Assembly (NCBI GenBank): GCA_964457755.1
Contig: CAYWGC010000025.1
Location: 1-51,006, forward strand
Reading direction: 5' to 3'
Length of the DNA stretch: 51,006 nt
From: Tharpella sp964457755
Lineage (GTDB): Bacteria; Desulfobacterota; Anaeroferrophillalia; Anaeroferrophillales; Tharpellaceae
Positions within the stretch are counted from its first letter, which is position 1, and each line of letters opens with the position of its first letter. The notes below the pieces were generated by a model. That model made no database searches. It saw nothing but the letters and a program-made list of their open reading frames with translations, and was not told the DNA's origin. Shown one piece after another: positions 40,581 to 49,665 of this stretch. Position numbers and translations under genes: made by a program.

Positions 40581-42719
40581 ATGATTAGTGACAAAATCCT
40601 TAATGCCAACTCAATCGTTGTCGTCGGTGCTTCAAAAACCGTCACCAAACGTGGCTATCAGGCGATCCGCATTCTCCTCGAAGAGAAGTACGAAGGCCGT
40701 ATCTATGGCGTCAACCCCAAGTTAGAGAGTGTCCTTGGGGTTACCTGTTATCCCAAGGTAGCAGATATTAAAGAACCGGTTGATCTCGCCCTGATCACAA
40801 CTCCGGCTGCCACCTTGCCCAAGGTTCTCGAAGATTGCGGCAAAAAAGGGGTTGCCGGGGCCGTAATCATCGCCGGCGGCTTTGGCGAACTTGGAGCTAA
40901 AGGTAAAAAACTCGAAGCGCAGATGGTTGAGACCGCCATGAAATATAATATCCGCCTGATCGGTCCCAACACTTCGGGCATGATCAATATGCACAAAAAC
41001 CTTAATCTCGTCGGCCTGCGTGACGCCCCGAAAGGTAATATCGCCCTGATCTCGCAAAGTGGCAATATGGCTTTGACTATGATTACCGAAGCCAAAATCA
41101 AGAGCCAGGTCGGCTTCTCCTACTACGTCGGTGTCGGCAACGAGTCTGACATTAACTTCCACGAATATCTCGAATTTTTTGAGAATGATCCCAACACCAA
41201 AGCCATCCTGATGTATGTCGAAGGCATGCGCAACGGTCGCAAGTTCCTACAGCAGGCCTACCAGACCACCCGTAAAAAACCGATCATTCTTTTGAAAAGC
41301 GGACGTTCCGCCACCGGCAAACGTTCGGCGGGATCCCACACCGGAGCCCTGGCCGGGATGTCTGAAGTTGCTAAAACCGCATTTAAAAGAGCCGGGATCA
41401 TTGTCGTCGAAAAATCGGATGAGCTTTTGCCCTGCGCTGAGACCCTGGCCAATATGCCGCCGATCAAAAATAATAATATTGCCATTTTAGCCGATGGCGG
41501 CGGCCATGCCACCATCGGTGCTGATGAGTTAACCGATTTAAAGGTCAACCTGCCCGAAATCAGTGAAAAAACTCAGAAAAAACTACGTGCCATACTTCCC
41601 TCAGCTGCCTCAGTAGCAAACCCCATTGATGTCGCCGGTGGGGCTGACGACAACCCGCAGATCCTAGCAGAATGTGCCCGCATCCTCTTGCATGACTCCA
41701 ATATCGGTGGGGTTCTGGTAGTCGGCCTCTTTGGCGGTTACAGTATCCGATTTGCGGAGAGCCTGGCTTATGCCGAAGAGGATACGGCCCACCAGCTCGG
41801 TAAACTGGTCAAGGAGACCGGCAAACCAATCATCATGCACTCACTCTACAATTTTGCCAAACCCCATTCGCTCGATCTTTTGCGTTACTACGGGATTCCG
41901 GTCTTCGACTCCCTGGAGCTGGCCTGTAAGTCGATCGGGGTTTTAGCTGAATATGGCGGCTATCTGCACGGCTACAAAAGCAAGGCCAAATTTGTTTTCG
42001 ATATGGGTGCAAAAGCTAAACCCCGGGGCCAGGAGATCATGCATACTGCCCGCGCTGAGGGACGCACAGCACTTCTCGAGAATGAAGCCAAGGAGCTGGT
42101 CAGCCTGCATGGCGGTATGATCTGCCAGGATTGTCTGGCTCAATCTCCAGAACAAGCCGTCAGCATGGCGGCCGGTTTTACCGAGAAAGTGGTCATGAAG
42201 ATCGTCTCACCCGATATCCTCCATAAAAGTGATGCTGGCGGCGTCCGTCTAAATTTGCAGAAGCCCGATGATATCCGTAAGGCTTACATGGAGATCACCG
42301 GCAATGCCCGCGAGTACAACCCCGATGCCGATATCAAAGGGGTGCTGGTTGCACCCATGGCCAACGAGGGTTTAGAAATTATTATCGGCACCAAGATCGA
42401 CGATCAGTTCGGCCCGGTAATCATGTTCGGTATCGGCGGTATCATGGTTGAGGTTCTCAAAGATGTCGTCTTTCGTGTCCTGCCGATCTCACCCTACTCG
42501 GCTCGCAATATGATCGACGAGATCACCTCAGTAAAACTTCTAGACGGTTTCCGGGGACAACCACCGATCGATCGCAAAGCGATCAAACGTTTGCTCTTAA
42601 CGGTATCCGAGATTATCGCCTCCTACCCAGAAATTCATGAAATGGATTTCAACCCGGTGATTGCTTACGAAGAGGGGCTTAATGTCGTCGATGCCCGGAT
42701 TATTCTGAAAAAACCGTAA
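40581..42719 (+). CDS. ADP-forming acyl-CoA synthetase (acetate-CoA ligase, fused alpha-beta)
   Basis: A 712-residue enzyme of the NDP-forming acyl-CoA synthetase superfamily (acyl-CoA + ADP + Pi to acid + CoA + ATP). The order is CoA-binding Rossmann domain (SIVVVGASKTVTKRGYQAIR), ligase domains with SGNMALTMITEA and the phosphohistidine-type AGSHTGALAGMSEV, then a C-terminal ATP-grasp part (about 490-712) with VVMKIVSPDILHKSDAGGVR and QFGPVIMFGIGGIMVEVLKD. I place the start at ATG 40581, just after the hydratase stop, because MISDKILNANSIVVVG matches the family start. It gives substrate-level ATP in fermentative or sulfate-reducing metabolism. A strong terminator follows. Confidence 0.9.
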   Translation: MISDKILNANSIVVVGASKTVTKRGYQAIRILLEEKYEGRIYGVNPKLESVLGVTCYPKVADIKEPVDLALITTPAATLPKVLEDCGKKGVAGAVIIAGGFGELGAKGKKLEAQMVETAMKYNIRLIGPNTSGMINMHKNLNLVGLRDAPKGNIALISQSGNMALTMITEAKIKSQVGFSYYVGVGNESDINFHEYLEFFENDPNTKAILMYVEGMRNGRKFLQQAYQTTRKKPIILLKSGRSATGKRSAGSHTGALAGMSEVAKTAFKRAGIIVVEKSDELLPCAETLANMPPIKNNNIAILADGGGHATIGADELTDLKVNLPEISEKTQKKLRAILPSAASVANPIDVAGGADDNPQILAECARILLHDSNIGGVLVVGLFGGYSIRFAESLAYAEEDTAHQLGKLVKETGKPIIMHSLYNFAKPHSLDLLRYYGIPVFDSLELACKSIGVLAEYGGYLHGYKSKAKFVFDMGAKAKPRGQEIMHTARAEGRTALLENEAKELVSLHGGMICQDCLAQSPEQAVSMAAGFTEKVVMKIVSPDILHKSDAGGVRLNLQKPDDIRKAYMEITGNAREYNPDADIKGVLVAPMANEGLEIIIGTKIDDQFGPVIMFGIGGIMVEVLKDVVFRVLPISPYSARNMIDEITSVKLLDGFRGQPPIDRKAIKRLLLTVSEIIASYPEIHEMDFNPVIAYEEGLNVVDARIILKKP

Positions 42720-42737
42720 TCCGGCAAACTCAAAGTT

Positions 42738-42797
42738 AAAGGGCGCAAACTCTGAGAAATCGACATTTTCACGATCTTTTCAGAGTTCGCGCCCTTT
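42738..42797 (+). terminator. Strong intrinsic terminator
   Basis: AAAGGGCGCAAACTCTGA (42738-42755) pairs with TCAGAGTTCGCGCCCTTT (42780-42797), giving about 17 bp with one mismatch and a 24-base loop, followed by TTCAATATTT. It closes the hydratase-synthetase operon. Confidence 0.75.
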
Positions 42798-42833
42798 TCA
42801 ATATTTGATCAGCACCAAAAAAAAGGAAATAAT

Positions 42834-43595
42834 TTGATCATTTTTATAGTTGGTCTTACGGTCGGCCTGCTCTCGACGATTTTCGGCCTCGGCGGCGGCA
42901 TTATTATGGTGCCGGTTCTAACCGCCATTGCCAATCTTTCCCAGGTTGAAGCCATGGCCACCAGTCTTGCGACCATCGTCTTAGTCTCTACCTGGAATTC
43001 CTGGCGCTACCATCGACAAGGCTTGATCGACTGGAAAATTGTCTTATGGGTAGCCATAGGTTCCGGCATCTGTGCCGCTTTAGCGGCTCGAAGTGCCCCG
43101 CTTCTACCCGAGAAAACCCTTGTCGGAATCATGCTTGCGGTGCTCTTCGCTCTAGCCTGGAAAACCTTCAATTTAGACCATCTTAAAGAAAAAAAAAGCC
43201 CCCCTTCAGGGCATAAAGCCGCTTTAGGAATCGGCTCCTTAAGCGGCCTGGTGGCAGGCTTTACGGGAATCGGCGGCGGCGGTGTCACCACCCCCTTGAT
43301 GCTGGTTGCCGGTTTAGTAAAAAACCGCAGCGCCGCTCCAACCTCTAATGCTATTATGATCTTTACTGCCGGAGCCGGGGCTCTAACATACGCCCTGCAT
43401 GGAGATTTCAGCTGGCCCCGCTTCGGCTTAATCCAAGCTCAATATTCAATGCTCTTAGGCATCGGTGCAATAATCTCCTCCTTTGCCGGTATGAAAATAA
43501 ATCATTTAATCAACCTGAAACTTAGAAAAACCGTCTTAGGCTTCATCCTCCTGTTTATCGCCATTCGCCTGCTATTCCAGTTCATCACCTTGTAA
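42834..43595 (+). CDS. TauE/SafE-family membrane transporter
   Basis: A 253-residue integral membrane protein with eight predicted helices and the two internal repeats of the family. Each repeat starts with a glycine-rich helix: TIFGLGGGIIMVPVLTAI near the N terminus and GFTGIGGGGVTTPLML in the middle. Others include VAIGSGICAALAAR and GIGAIISSFAGMKINH. TauE/SafE proteins export or import sulfur-containing or organic anions such as sulfite or sulfoacetate; the substrate cannot be told. The start is TTG at 42834 with an AAGGAAA ribosome site seven bases upstream. It stands alone after a terminator, convergent with the next gene. Confidence 0.85.
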   Translation: MIIFIVGLTVGLLSTIFGLGGGIIMVPVLTAIANLSQVEAMATSLATIVLVSTWNSWRYHRQGLIDWKIVLWVAIGSGICAALAARSAPLLPEKTLVGIMLAVLFALAWKTFNLDHLKEKKSPPSGHKAALGIGSLSGLVAGFTGIGGGGVTTPLMLVAGLVKNRSAAPTSNAIMIFTAGAGALTYALHGDFSWPRFGLIQAQYSMLLGIGAIISSFAGMKINHLINLKLRKTVLGFILLFIAIRLLFQFITL

Positions 43596-43617
43596 AACAG
43601 TCATCTCAAACCCCACA

Positions 43618-45081
43618 TCAACTTTCTTTTAGCAAAGCATTATGACGTTGCAAAACCTGCTTAATTTCCAGCGCCACCCGTTGACATTCAGCAACTGAAT
43701 GCCCCCCTTCAAGCTCCCAACCAGACTCTATTGTTTCAATAAAGCGATTGATTGCGACATCGCTTAAAGCTAGAGGGTTATGGGCCCAGGCAAGCATCCC
43801 CTGAACCTGGTCACGACAGCTCAAGTCCATATTATAACCATATTGAAAACCTTTAAAGGCCATCAAAACGGGATAATAACCATAATCACGATCCCCCGGG
43901 GCCCAGAGCCGCAAAAAGGCATACTCTATCACCTCTTTCGCGGTTTGACCCTCAGAGGGGCGATGTTTACGCCGCTGGATCACCCCGCGCAACTCGTTAT
44001 TGGCTAAGCGCCGTTCGCACCACTCCCCTTTTTCATTGCGCCCGAGATCGCCACCTAATAGCATAAGACAAAGGTAGTCTTCTAATTGCGGTTTAATTTC
44101 CCCAAAAACAATCTTTTCAAAATTTATATGCAAACTATGAGGCTTGATCTCCGAGACAAAATTAATCACCTCATCAATATAGAGGGCAACCAGGCCAGGA
44201 TCCATTGAAAGCGGCATCGAAAAACTGCGGGGATAGTCAAGACGAACCAGTGAATATTCATAGAAACCTCCGGGTTGGGCTCCGATTCTGGGCAAAGAGA
44301 GAAGCGAACGACCGCGAATGTGGGAATCAAGGTAACCCCCCAAACGCCAACTGACATCGTCAAGAAAAAAGGCCTCATAATAGTGCATATTATGAAAAAG
44401 AAGATCCTTAAGCCCACCTTTGAAAGGTTTGTCAAAAGTCGCAAAACGTCCCAGATTACTGAACTCTAACTCAACCCCAATCGGGGTTTTGCCTGGCTGA
44501 CTATGGACGTTAAAGAGCTCTTGTGCAACTAAGCCAATATCAGCAAACAGTGAGATCTTTTTTATCAAAGAAGCCGTCAGAAGAGCGTAGACATAAAGAC
44601 TCCGCTGATTATCGGAAACTACCTGCTCTATCAAGGGATCTATGAGGGCATCAGATTGAGAGCGTTGACGATTAAAGATGATAATCGCCGCCAGATTAGG
44701 AAAGAAGTCGTAATAGCAGTCTGAGGAGTGAAAAGGCAGAGATTCCATAGCCAGAGCTCGACGAGCCCCTTGCACCATGTAACCAAAAAGAAAGTGACGA
44801 AAGACCAACCTTAAATAGGGTCGGAGAATATCCCGATGATGCCAGACCCTGCGACTTATCATCAGTCGTCGATATTGACGAACAGCGGCAATCTCAAGAT
44901 TATGTTGGAAGGCGGATCGAAAAAGAGTGTGGTGGGTCTGGTTTTTAAAAAAGAGAAAACGACGCCGATATGTTACACCAACAAATTCGCGCAACAACAT
45001 CAAACGTTCAACTACAGTTAAACGCTGATAGAGCCCCTCGTAACGGGTCTCTCGGAGTTGCTCCGGGAAAAAGAAAGCCAC
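43618..45081 (-). CDS. Uncharacterised 487-residue protein with amidoligase/glutamine-synthetase-fold-like motifs
   Basis: No named family is recognised with certainty. Residues 1-160 are helical and basic (VERLMLLREFVGVTYRRRFL). From about residue 195 comes TPIGVELEFSNLGRF, very like the GVE.E. opening strand of amidoligase/GCS-type carboxylate-amine ligases. It is followed by SWRLGGYLDSHIRG, GGFYEYSLVRLDYPRSFSMP and HSLHINFEKIVFGE, which resemble the metal-binding glutamate and H.H/H.N strands of that fold. The C-terminal third is helical. The start is a GTG with no good upstream site. If the reading is right, it may make amide bonds on a peptide or a small molecule. Cytoplasmic; no operon partner. 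Confidence 0.6.
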   Translation of the reverse strand: MAFFFPEQLRETRYEGLYQRLTVVERLMLLREFVGVTYRRRFLFFKNQTHHTLFRSAFQHNLEIAAVRQYRRLMISRRVWHHRDILRPYLRLVFRHFLFGYMVQGARRALAMESLPFHSSDCYYDFFPNLAAIIIFNRQRSQSDALIDPLIEQVVSDNQRSLYVYALLTASLIKKISLFADIGLVAQELFNVHSQPGKTPIGVELEFSNLGRFATFDKPFKGGLKDLLFHNMHYYEAFFLDDVSWRLGGYLDSHIRGRSLLSLPRIGAQPGGFYEYSLVRLDYPRSFSMPLSMDPGLVALYIDEVINFVSEIKPHSLHINFEKIVFGEIKPQLEDYLCLMLLGGDLGRNEKGEWCERRLANNELRGVIQRRKHRPSEGQTAKEVIEYAFLRLWAPGDRDYGYYPVLMAFKGFQYGYNMDLSCRDQVQGMLAWAHNPLALSDVAINRFIETIESGWELEGGHSVAECQRVALEIKQVLQRHNALLKES

Positions 45082-45205
45082 CGGGTTACACCAGGTCGGT
45101 TAATCAGTTATCAGAAAAACTTTAACCTTACACCTTAAAAGGATATTACTATTTCACATATAAACAATTAATCTTGATTGGTCAACTCAATATTTGCAAT
45201 GATTT

Positions 45206-45688
45206 TTATGAATAATCCCCACGACTGTACTTTTCGACCTCAACCCGGGCCATAACCAGAGACTCCTGCATCAAATCAGCGAGCTCTCCATGTTCGACAT
45301 GGTTCATATAATCCATCATATCTCTTGATACCTGATCAAGAACCTTAACGGTCTCTCTCATCTTTTCAGGATCGAGACGTTCTCGGTTGAGGCCTTGACG
45401 ATAGGCGTCAAGGAGATCGATAAGCTGTTCGGTATCCCGAATACCTCTCTCCCGCAGATCAGCAGATTCCGGAAGGCCATCTAAAGCCGTAACTTCATAG
45501 ACCGGGAAGCTTGCAAAACCAGGTTGGACTGAGCGGCTTGAAGAGGTTTCTCCAGTTTCCTGGCCTTTCATCTCTTGATCAAGAAGCTTACTGAATTCGC
45601 CTTTGACTTCCTGGCGCTCGACTGTCGGTTTACTGACCAGACCCGTAATCTGACCGGGTAAAACTGTATCTATTCCATCAACACTCAT
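45206..45688 (-). CDS. Conserved small helical protein, function unknown
   Basis: A 160-residue soluble protein. The N-terminal 60 residues are low-complexity and probably disordered (VERQEVKGEFSKLLDQEMKG, then TGETSSSRSVQ). The C-terminal 90 form helices (RDTEQLIDLLDAYRQGLNRE, KVLDQVSRDMMDYMNHVEHG) and end VMARVEVEKYSRGDYS. I associate this final VE..K..RGDY signature with an uncharacterised deltaproteobacterial family. Its start overlaps the hisS stop by 11 bases, with a GGGAG ribosome site inside hisS, so it is co-translated. The role is not known. Confidence 0.7.
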   Translation of the reverse strand: MSVDGIDTVLPGQITGLVSKPTVERQEVKGEFSKLLDQEMKGQETGETSSSRSVQPGFASFPVYEVTALDGLPESADLRERGIRDTEQLIDLLDAYRQGLNRERLDPEKMRETVKVLDQVSRDMMDYMNHVEHGELADLMQESLVMARVEVEKYSRGDYS

Positions 45689-46946
45689 TGTAAAGCTCCC
45701 ACAGAGACTCTCTTAACTGATCAAAGGGTAATTTCGTCTGCTCCTTAGTTCGCATATTTCGACATAGAGCCTCGCCTTTATCTAACTCATCCTGACCGAC
45801 TATAAGAGCATACCTAACCCCATCCTTATCGGCTTTTTTGAGCTGACTCTTGAGACTTTTCTGCTGAAAACTCAAAGTTGTCACTTTGGCTTTACGGTTA
45901 AGCTCGACATGGATCGGAAAAAGCAAGCGTAATGCTTCCTCCCCAAGAGGAACTAAAGCCACAGCCGGTGACGTTAAAGGAGCAACTGCAGTACCGACAA
46001 GCATCATCAAACGTTCAAAACCGATGGCAAATCCGAAAGCCGGGGTCGCTTTGCCCCCAAGCTCTTCAACCAGACGATCATAACGTCCGCCAGCCGCCAC
46101 CGCATTTTGAGCCCCAAGATCACCGGCCAGAAACTCAAAAGTCGTACGCGTATAATAGTCAAGACCGCGAACAAGCCGGGGATTAATCTGAAAACTGACC
46201 CCGGCATCTTCAAGCAAACCGCAAAGCCCGGTAAAATGCTGACGGCAACCATCACAAAGAGCTTCACTTATCGGCGGTGCATCAGCAACTGCCTCCCGGC
46301 ATTGCGGATTTTTACAATCCAATGCCCGAAGTGGGTTTTCGACACTCCGCCGCCGACAATCTTCACACAACGAATCTTGGCGTGCGTTCAGAAAATCCTT
46401 GAGATGATCCCGGAAAACCGGTCGACAGGCGTCGCATCCGAGACTATTGAGATGCAACTCTACTCCTTTGAGAGAGAGTGCATGAAATAACTGTGCCAAC
46501 ATCAGCAAAGTTTCGGCATCCTGATAGAAACTCTCTTCGCCAAAGACTTCAGCGCCAAGCTGATGAAACTGACGATAGCGCCCTTTCTGCGGACGCTCAT
46601 AGCGGAACATCGGACCCGCATAGTACAACTTATTGATTTCACTTGATTTTCCAAAAGAGTACTGATTATAGGCGCGAACTACAGAAGCTGTACCTTCCGG
46701 CCGCAAAGTTAAAGAACGATCCGAGCGGTCGGCAAAAGTATACATCTCTTTTTCAACTATATCGGTCTCATCGCCGATACTGCGGGCAAAAAGTTCCGTC
46801 GGTTCTAAAAGAGCCAGACGCAACTCGGCAAATCCATACCCTTCGAGAAGGTCACGAAATTTATCTTCAACCGCACGCCAGCGAAAACTCTCCGGCGGCA
46901 GAACTTCATTAAAACCTTTGACTGTTTTTATCTGTAATCTCTTCAT
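45678..46946 (-). CDS. hisS: Histidyl-tRNA synthetase
   Basis: A class II synthetase of about 422 residues. I start it at ATG 46946, because MKRLQIKTVKGFNEVLPPES matches the family N terminus and AAGGGG lies just upstream; an ATG at 47003 would add 19 unrelated residues. Motif 2 region is MFRYERPQKGRYRQFHQLGA. The histidine-specific boxes are LVRGLDYYTRTTFEF and AAGGRYDRLVEELGG, and motif 3 is TPAFGFAIGFERLM. A cysteine-rich insertion (CDACRPVF ... CEDCRRRS ... CKNPQCREAV ... CDGCRQHF) looks like a zinc ribbon, seen in some bacterial HisRS. The C-terminal anticodon domain ends normally. It overlaps the small 45206 gene. Confidence 0.95.
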   Translation of the reverse strand: MKRLQIKTVKGFNEVLPPESFRWRAVEDKFRDLLEGYGFAELRLALLEPTELFARSIGDETDIVEKEMYTFADRSDRSLTLRPEGTASVVRAYNQYSFGKSSEINKLYYAGPMFRYERPQKGRYRQFHQLGAEVFGEESFYQDAETLLMLAQLFHALSLKGVELHLNSLGCDACRPVFRDHLKDFLNARQDSLCEDCRRRSVENPLRALDCKNPQCREAVADAPPISEALCDGCRQHFTGLCGLLEDAGVSFQINPRLVRGLDYYTRTTFEFLAGDLGAQNAVAAGGRYDRLVEELGGKATPAFGFAIGFERLMMLVGTAVAPLTSPAVALVPLGEEALRLLFPIHVELNRKAKVTTLSFQQKSLKSQLKKADKDGVRYALIVGQDELDKGEALCRNMRTKEQTKLPFDQLRESLWELYNEC

Positions 46947-47137
46947 AATCCCCTTAATGCGGGGACAGCTCCCGCAACCCAAATGGGCCTTTACGGCCCG
47001 CAAATAAGTACTCTTATCAGGCCCAGCAGAGCTGGATAAGTTTTTTCATCGGGACATTCCTTTCAGGAATAACCCGTGAAACACTAAACATTTTCTTGTT
47101 TTTTCAAACCGAAAATAACCTGCAAGGCACTAATAAC

Positions 47138-49654
47138 TTATTCAAGGCCTCCTTGACAACCGGAAATTAACTGAGGCGGTAATTTGCAACTCATAGAACC
47201 CGAATGATCAGCTTCGAGAAAAAGAAAACCATCCTTTTTAACCTGCCAGGAGCGAGCCTCTGTCCCTAATTTATGAGCCTGACGAGTCTCTTTTAAGCCC
47301 CATTTACCGGGCTCCAGATACCAGCCCCCGGCTCTGATCTCAACCTCCCTTAAAATTTGCGGCAGACGCTTGCCGGGATTAACCAGACAGGCCATAAGAT
47401 CAACCCTCTCCGGCAGTAACCCAGAATCAACCTGCCCCCCGCCCCAAATCATAGCCGAAAAATCACCATAGTTAAGCATCAATGAAGGAGCCATCTCCAA
47501 CAGAGATGCTTTTCGCGAATCTGCAAAAACAAAGTCATTGGCCGGGGGCCCGATGATAGAGATATCGACACCATTTATGCTAAAAGGGAAAGAGAGGGAG
47601 GATATTTTACGCCAACGCACCCCAAAACGCTCCTGACTGGTGCGGCAAAAGTCACGAAAAGGGGGATAACCACTCCAGACCCCGTGATACCAGATTTCGC
47701 GCACCTTGAAATGCTCAACCAGAAAGAGCAGACCACCAACCAAACCGCGTTGCGGTTCAGTCAGGATAATAGTATCTATGCGTTTGATTTTACGCTGCCA
47801 GCAGTAGGGTGCAATCACCTTTCGCGCCATAGAGAACCGGGAACCATTTTCGGCCTTAAGCCCGGCCCCGATCCATGACCCACCATTTATAAGAATAGCC
47901 TCAGCCCCCGGGATTTCAACCAGCAGGCTCTGGGGCTTGCCCCCGACAAAAGCAGCCAGAACTAGCTTTTCACGACCCTGCTCATAGCACCACCAGCCCC
48001 GATCCAGCAAACCGGCTAAAGCTAAACAGAGAAGCCCGGAAAAAGCTAACTTTTTAGAACGGGGATAAGCCAGTAACCAGGCGATCGTTAAGACCAGAAA
48101 AAGGGCTAAAAAAATCTCGATATTCGTCAATGTCGAAAAATAACAGCGCCGCCCGGGGAGCCATGCCTGTAACAGAAAACTTCCTGACAGTAACGCCTCA
48201 AGCAGCCAGACCAGGGGCTTAAGAAAAAGAGTCATAAGTGCCGGCCAAGGCACCAACAACAAAGAGAGCATCCCAGCAGGTATAATAATCAGGGAAAAAA
48301 GCGGCAACATGATCAAGTTTGCGACAAGCGAATAAGAGGAGATAAAATGGACCTGGTTGATGAGCCAGGGAGCCGTGGCCAGGGTTATCGCGGTAGAGCT
48401 TGCCAGCAGATAAAAAGCATTTCTTAACAAAACCTGAAACCCGGACGGAAACCTTTGACAGAAAGGCAAAAGCCCCATCAACCACCAGCTATGAGCTCTA
48501 GGCAAAACCCATAAAATGGCGACAACCGCAGAAAAAGAGAGTTGAAAAGAGAGTGCAAAAAGAGCCTGTGGCCAACAGTAGAGGATCACAATGGCGGCCC
48601 CTAAAAGAGCTGAAAAAGAGTCGCGCAAACGGCCCATAAGCAGGGCTAAAAGAAAAAACATAGCCATAATTCCGGCCCGAACAACCGGCAGGTGAAGACC
48701 AGCCAGAAGAGTATATAAGGGTATAAAAGCGAGAGTCAGGCCAGCCGCAAGCGGGACCGTACCGGCCGCCAGACGACTCCCGAGAAAACCTGAAAGAAGA
48801 TAGCGCAAAGAGAAGAAAAAAAGGCCAACGACAATACTTAAATGGAGACCGGAGATGGCAAAAAGATGAAAGACGCCAAAATCGAGAAAAAGCTCTTTGA
48901 CCTCAGAACGTAACTGATCGCGGCTGCCGATCAGAACTGCCTGCAAAATAGCCGCCGCCTCCCCCGCCCCGGCACAATTAAAAAGGGAGCGATAGAGAGA
49001 GCGCCGCACCCCCTCAACAGCTCCGAGACCACCGGAAAATCGGGCCGCAATTTCAAGTTGATCGAAGGACTCTAAACGAGCGCTGGCAACCAGACCGGAA
49101 AGCACTTTGGCCCGCAGCGAGCCTCGTAAAAAAGGGTGACGGGCCGCATGCAAAGGCTGTAAATTTATTTTTGCGGAAATAATGTCTCCGCTACGAGGCA
49201 GACGGGGATCGTCATAAGAAGTTGAAGGCAGATAGAGAAGAATTTCACCGCACCCGACCAGCGCCTCGGTTAACGGCTCAAGACGCAAACGCCAACCCGA
49301 AACCGAACCTCGCGGGAAAGTAGTGACCCGGCCCAAAAAAGCCTGTGGTCCACTGCCAAAATTAGCCAAGATCGGCTTTACTGCAAGAAATCGGCTGCGA
49401 CGATCGGCAATTTGCTGGGATACCAAGCCTGCCAAAAGTTGGGAAAAAAGAACCAGAGCGACCAACAAGTGAAGACGGATCGTAATTTTAAGATAGTTTA
49501 AAAGCTTATAATAAAGAAGGGCCGGGAGAACTGTAAGCAGGAGAATCAGGCTCAAGGGAAAGTTAAAGCAGACCGTACCGACAATCGCCCAGACAATCAT
49601 CGCCAGAGACAAAAAAAGCGGCCTGTAAGCAATCTCTCGGGCTAACTCCCGCAT
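47138..49654 (-). CDS. comEC: ComEC/Rec2-type DNA uptake channel with degenerate metallo-beta-lactamase domain
   Basis: An 838-residue polytopic membrane protein. The N-terminal part has membrane helices and a DUF4131-like domain (about 1-210). The competence core has FGVFHLFAISGLHLSIVVGL (about 263-282, the ComEC signature) followed by about ten helices (to about 560). The C-terminal domain has the shape of the ComEC metallo-beta-lactamase domain (AILINGGSW, IDTIILTEPQRGLVGGLLFL), but where active members have HxHxDH it reads TEPQRGL. The later ND.S and HHGS positions are also lost (ACLVNPGKRL). Single-strand DNA transport may survive; nuclease activity should not. It lies 11 bases downstream of dnaJ on the same strand. 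Confidence 0.9.
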   Translation of the reverse strand: MRELAREIAYRPLFLSLAMIVWAIVGTVCFNFPLSLILLLTVLPALLYYKLLNYLKITIRLHLLVALVLFSQLLAGLVSQQIADRRSRFLAVKPILANFGSGPQAFLGRVTTFPRGSVSGWRLRLEPLTEALVGCGEILLYLPSTSYDDPRLPRSGDIISAKINLQPLHAARHPFLRGSLRAKVLSGLVASARLESFDQLEIAARFSGGLGAVEGVRRSLYRSLFNCAGAGEAAAILQAVLIGSRDQLRSEVKELFLDFGVFHLFAISGLHLSIVVGLFFFSLRYLLSGFLGSRLAAGTVPLAAGLTLAFIPLYTLLAGLHLPVVRAGIMAMFFLLALLMGRLRDSFSALLGAAIVILYCWPQALFALSFQLSFSAVVAILWVLPRAHSWWLMGLLPFCQRFPSGFQVLLRNAFYLLASSTAITLATAPWLINQVHFISSYSLVANLIMLPLFSLIIIPAGMLSLLLVPWPALMTLFLKPLVWLLEALLSGSFLLQAWLPGRRCYFSTLTNIEIFLALFLVLTIAWLLAYPRSKKLAFSGLLCLALAGLLDRGWWCYEQGREKLVLAAFVGGKPQSLLVEIPGAEAILINGGSWIGAGLKAENGSRFSMARKVIAPYCWQRKIKRIDTIILTEPQRGLVGGLLFLVEHFKVREIWYHGVWSGYPPFRDFCRTSQERFGVRWRKISSLSFPFSINGVDISIIGPPANDFVFADSRKASLLEMAPSLMLNYGDFSAMIWGGGQVDSGLLPERVDLMACLVNPGKRLPQILREVEIRAGGWYLEPGKWGLKETRQAHKLGTEARSWQVKKDGFLFLEADHSGSMSCKLPPQLISGCQGGLE

Positions 49655-49665
49655 CAGACGACCAT

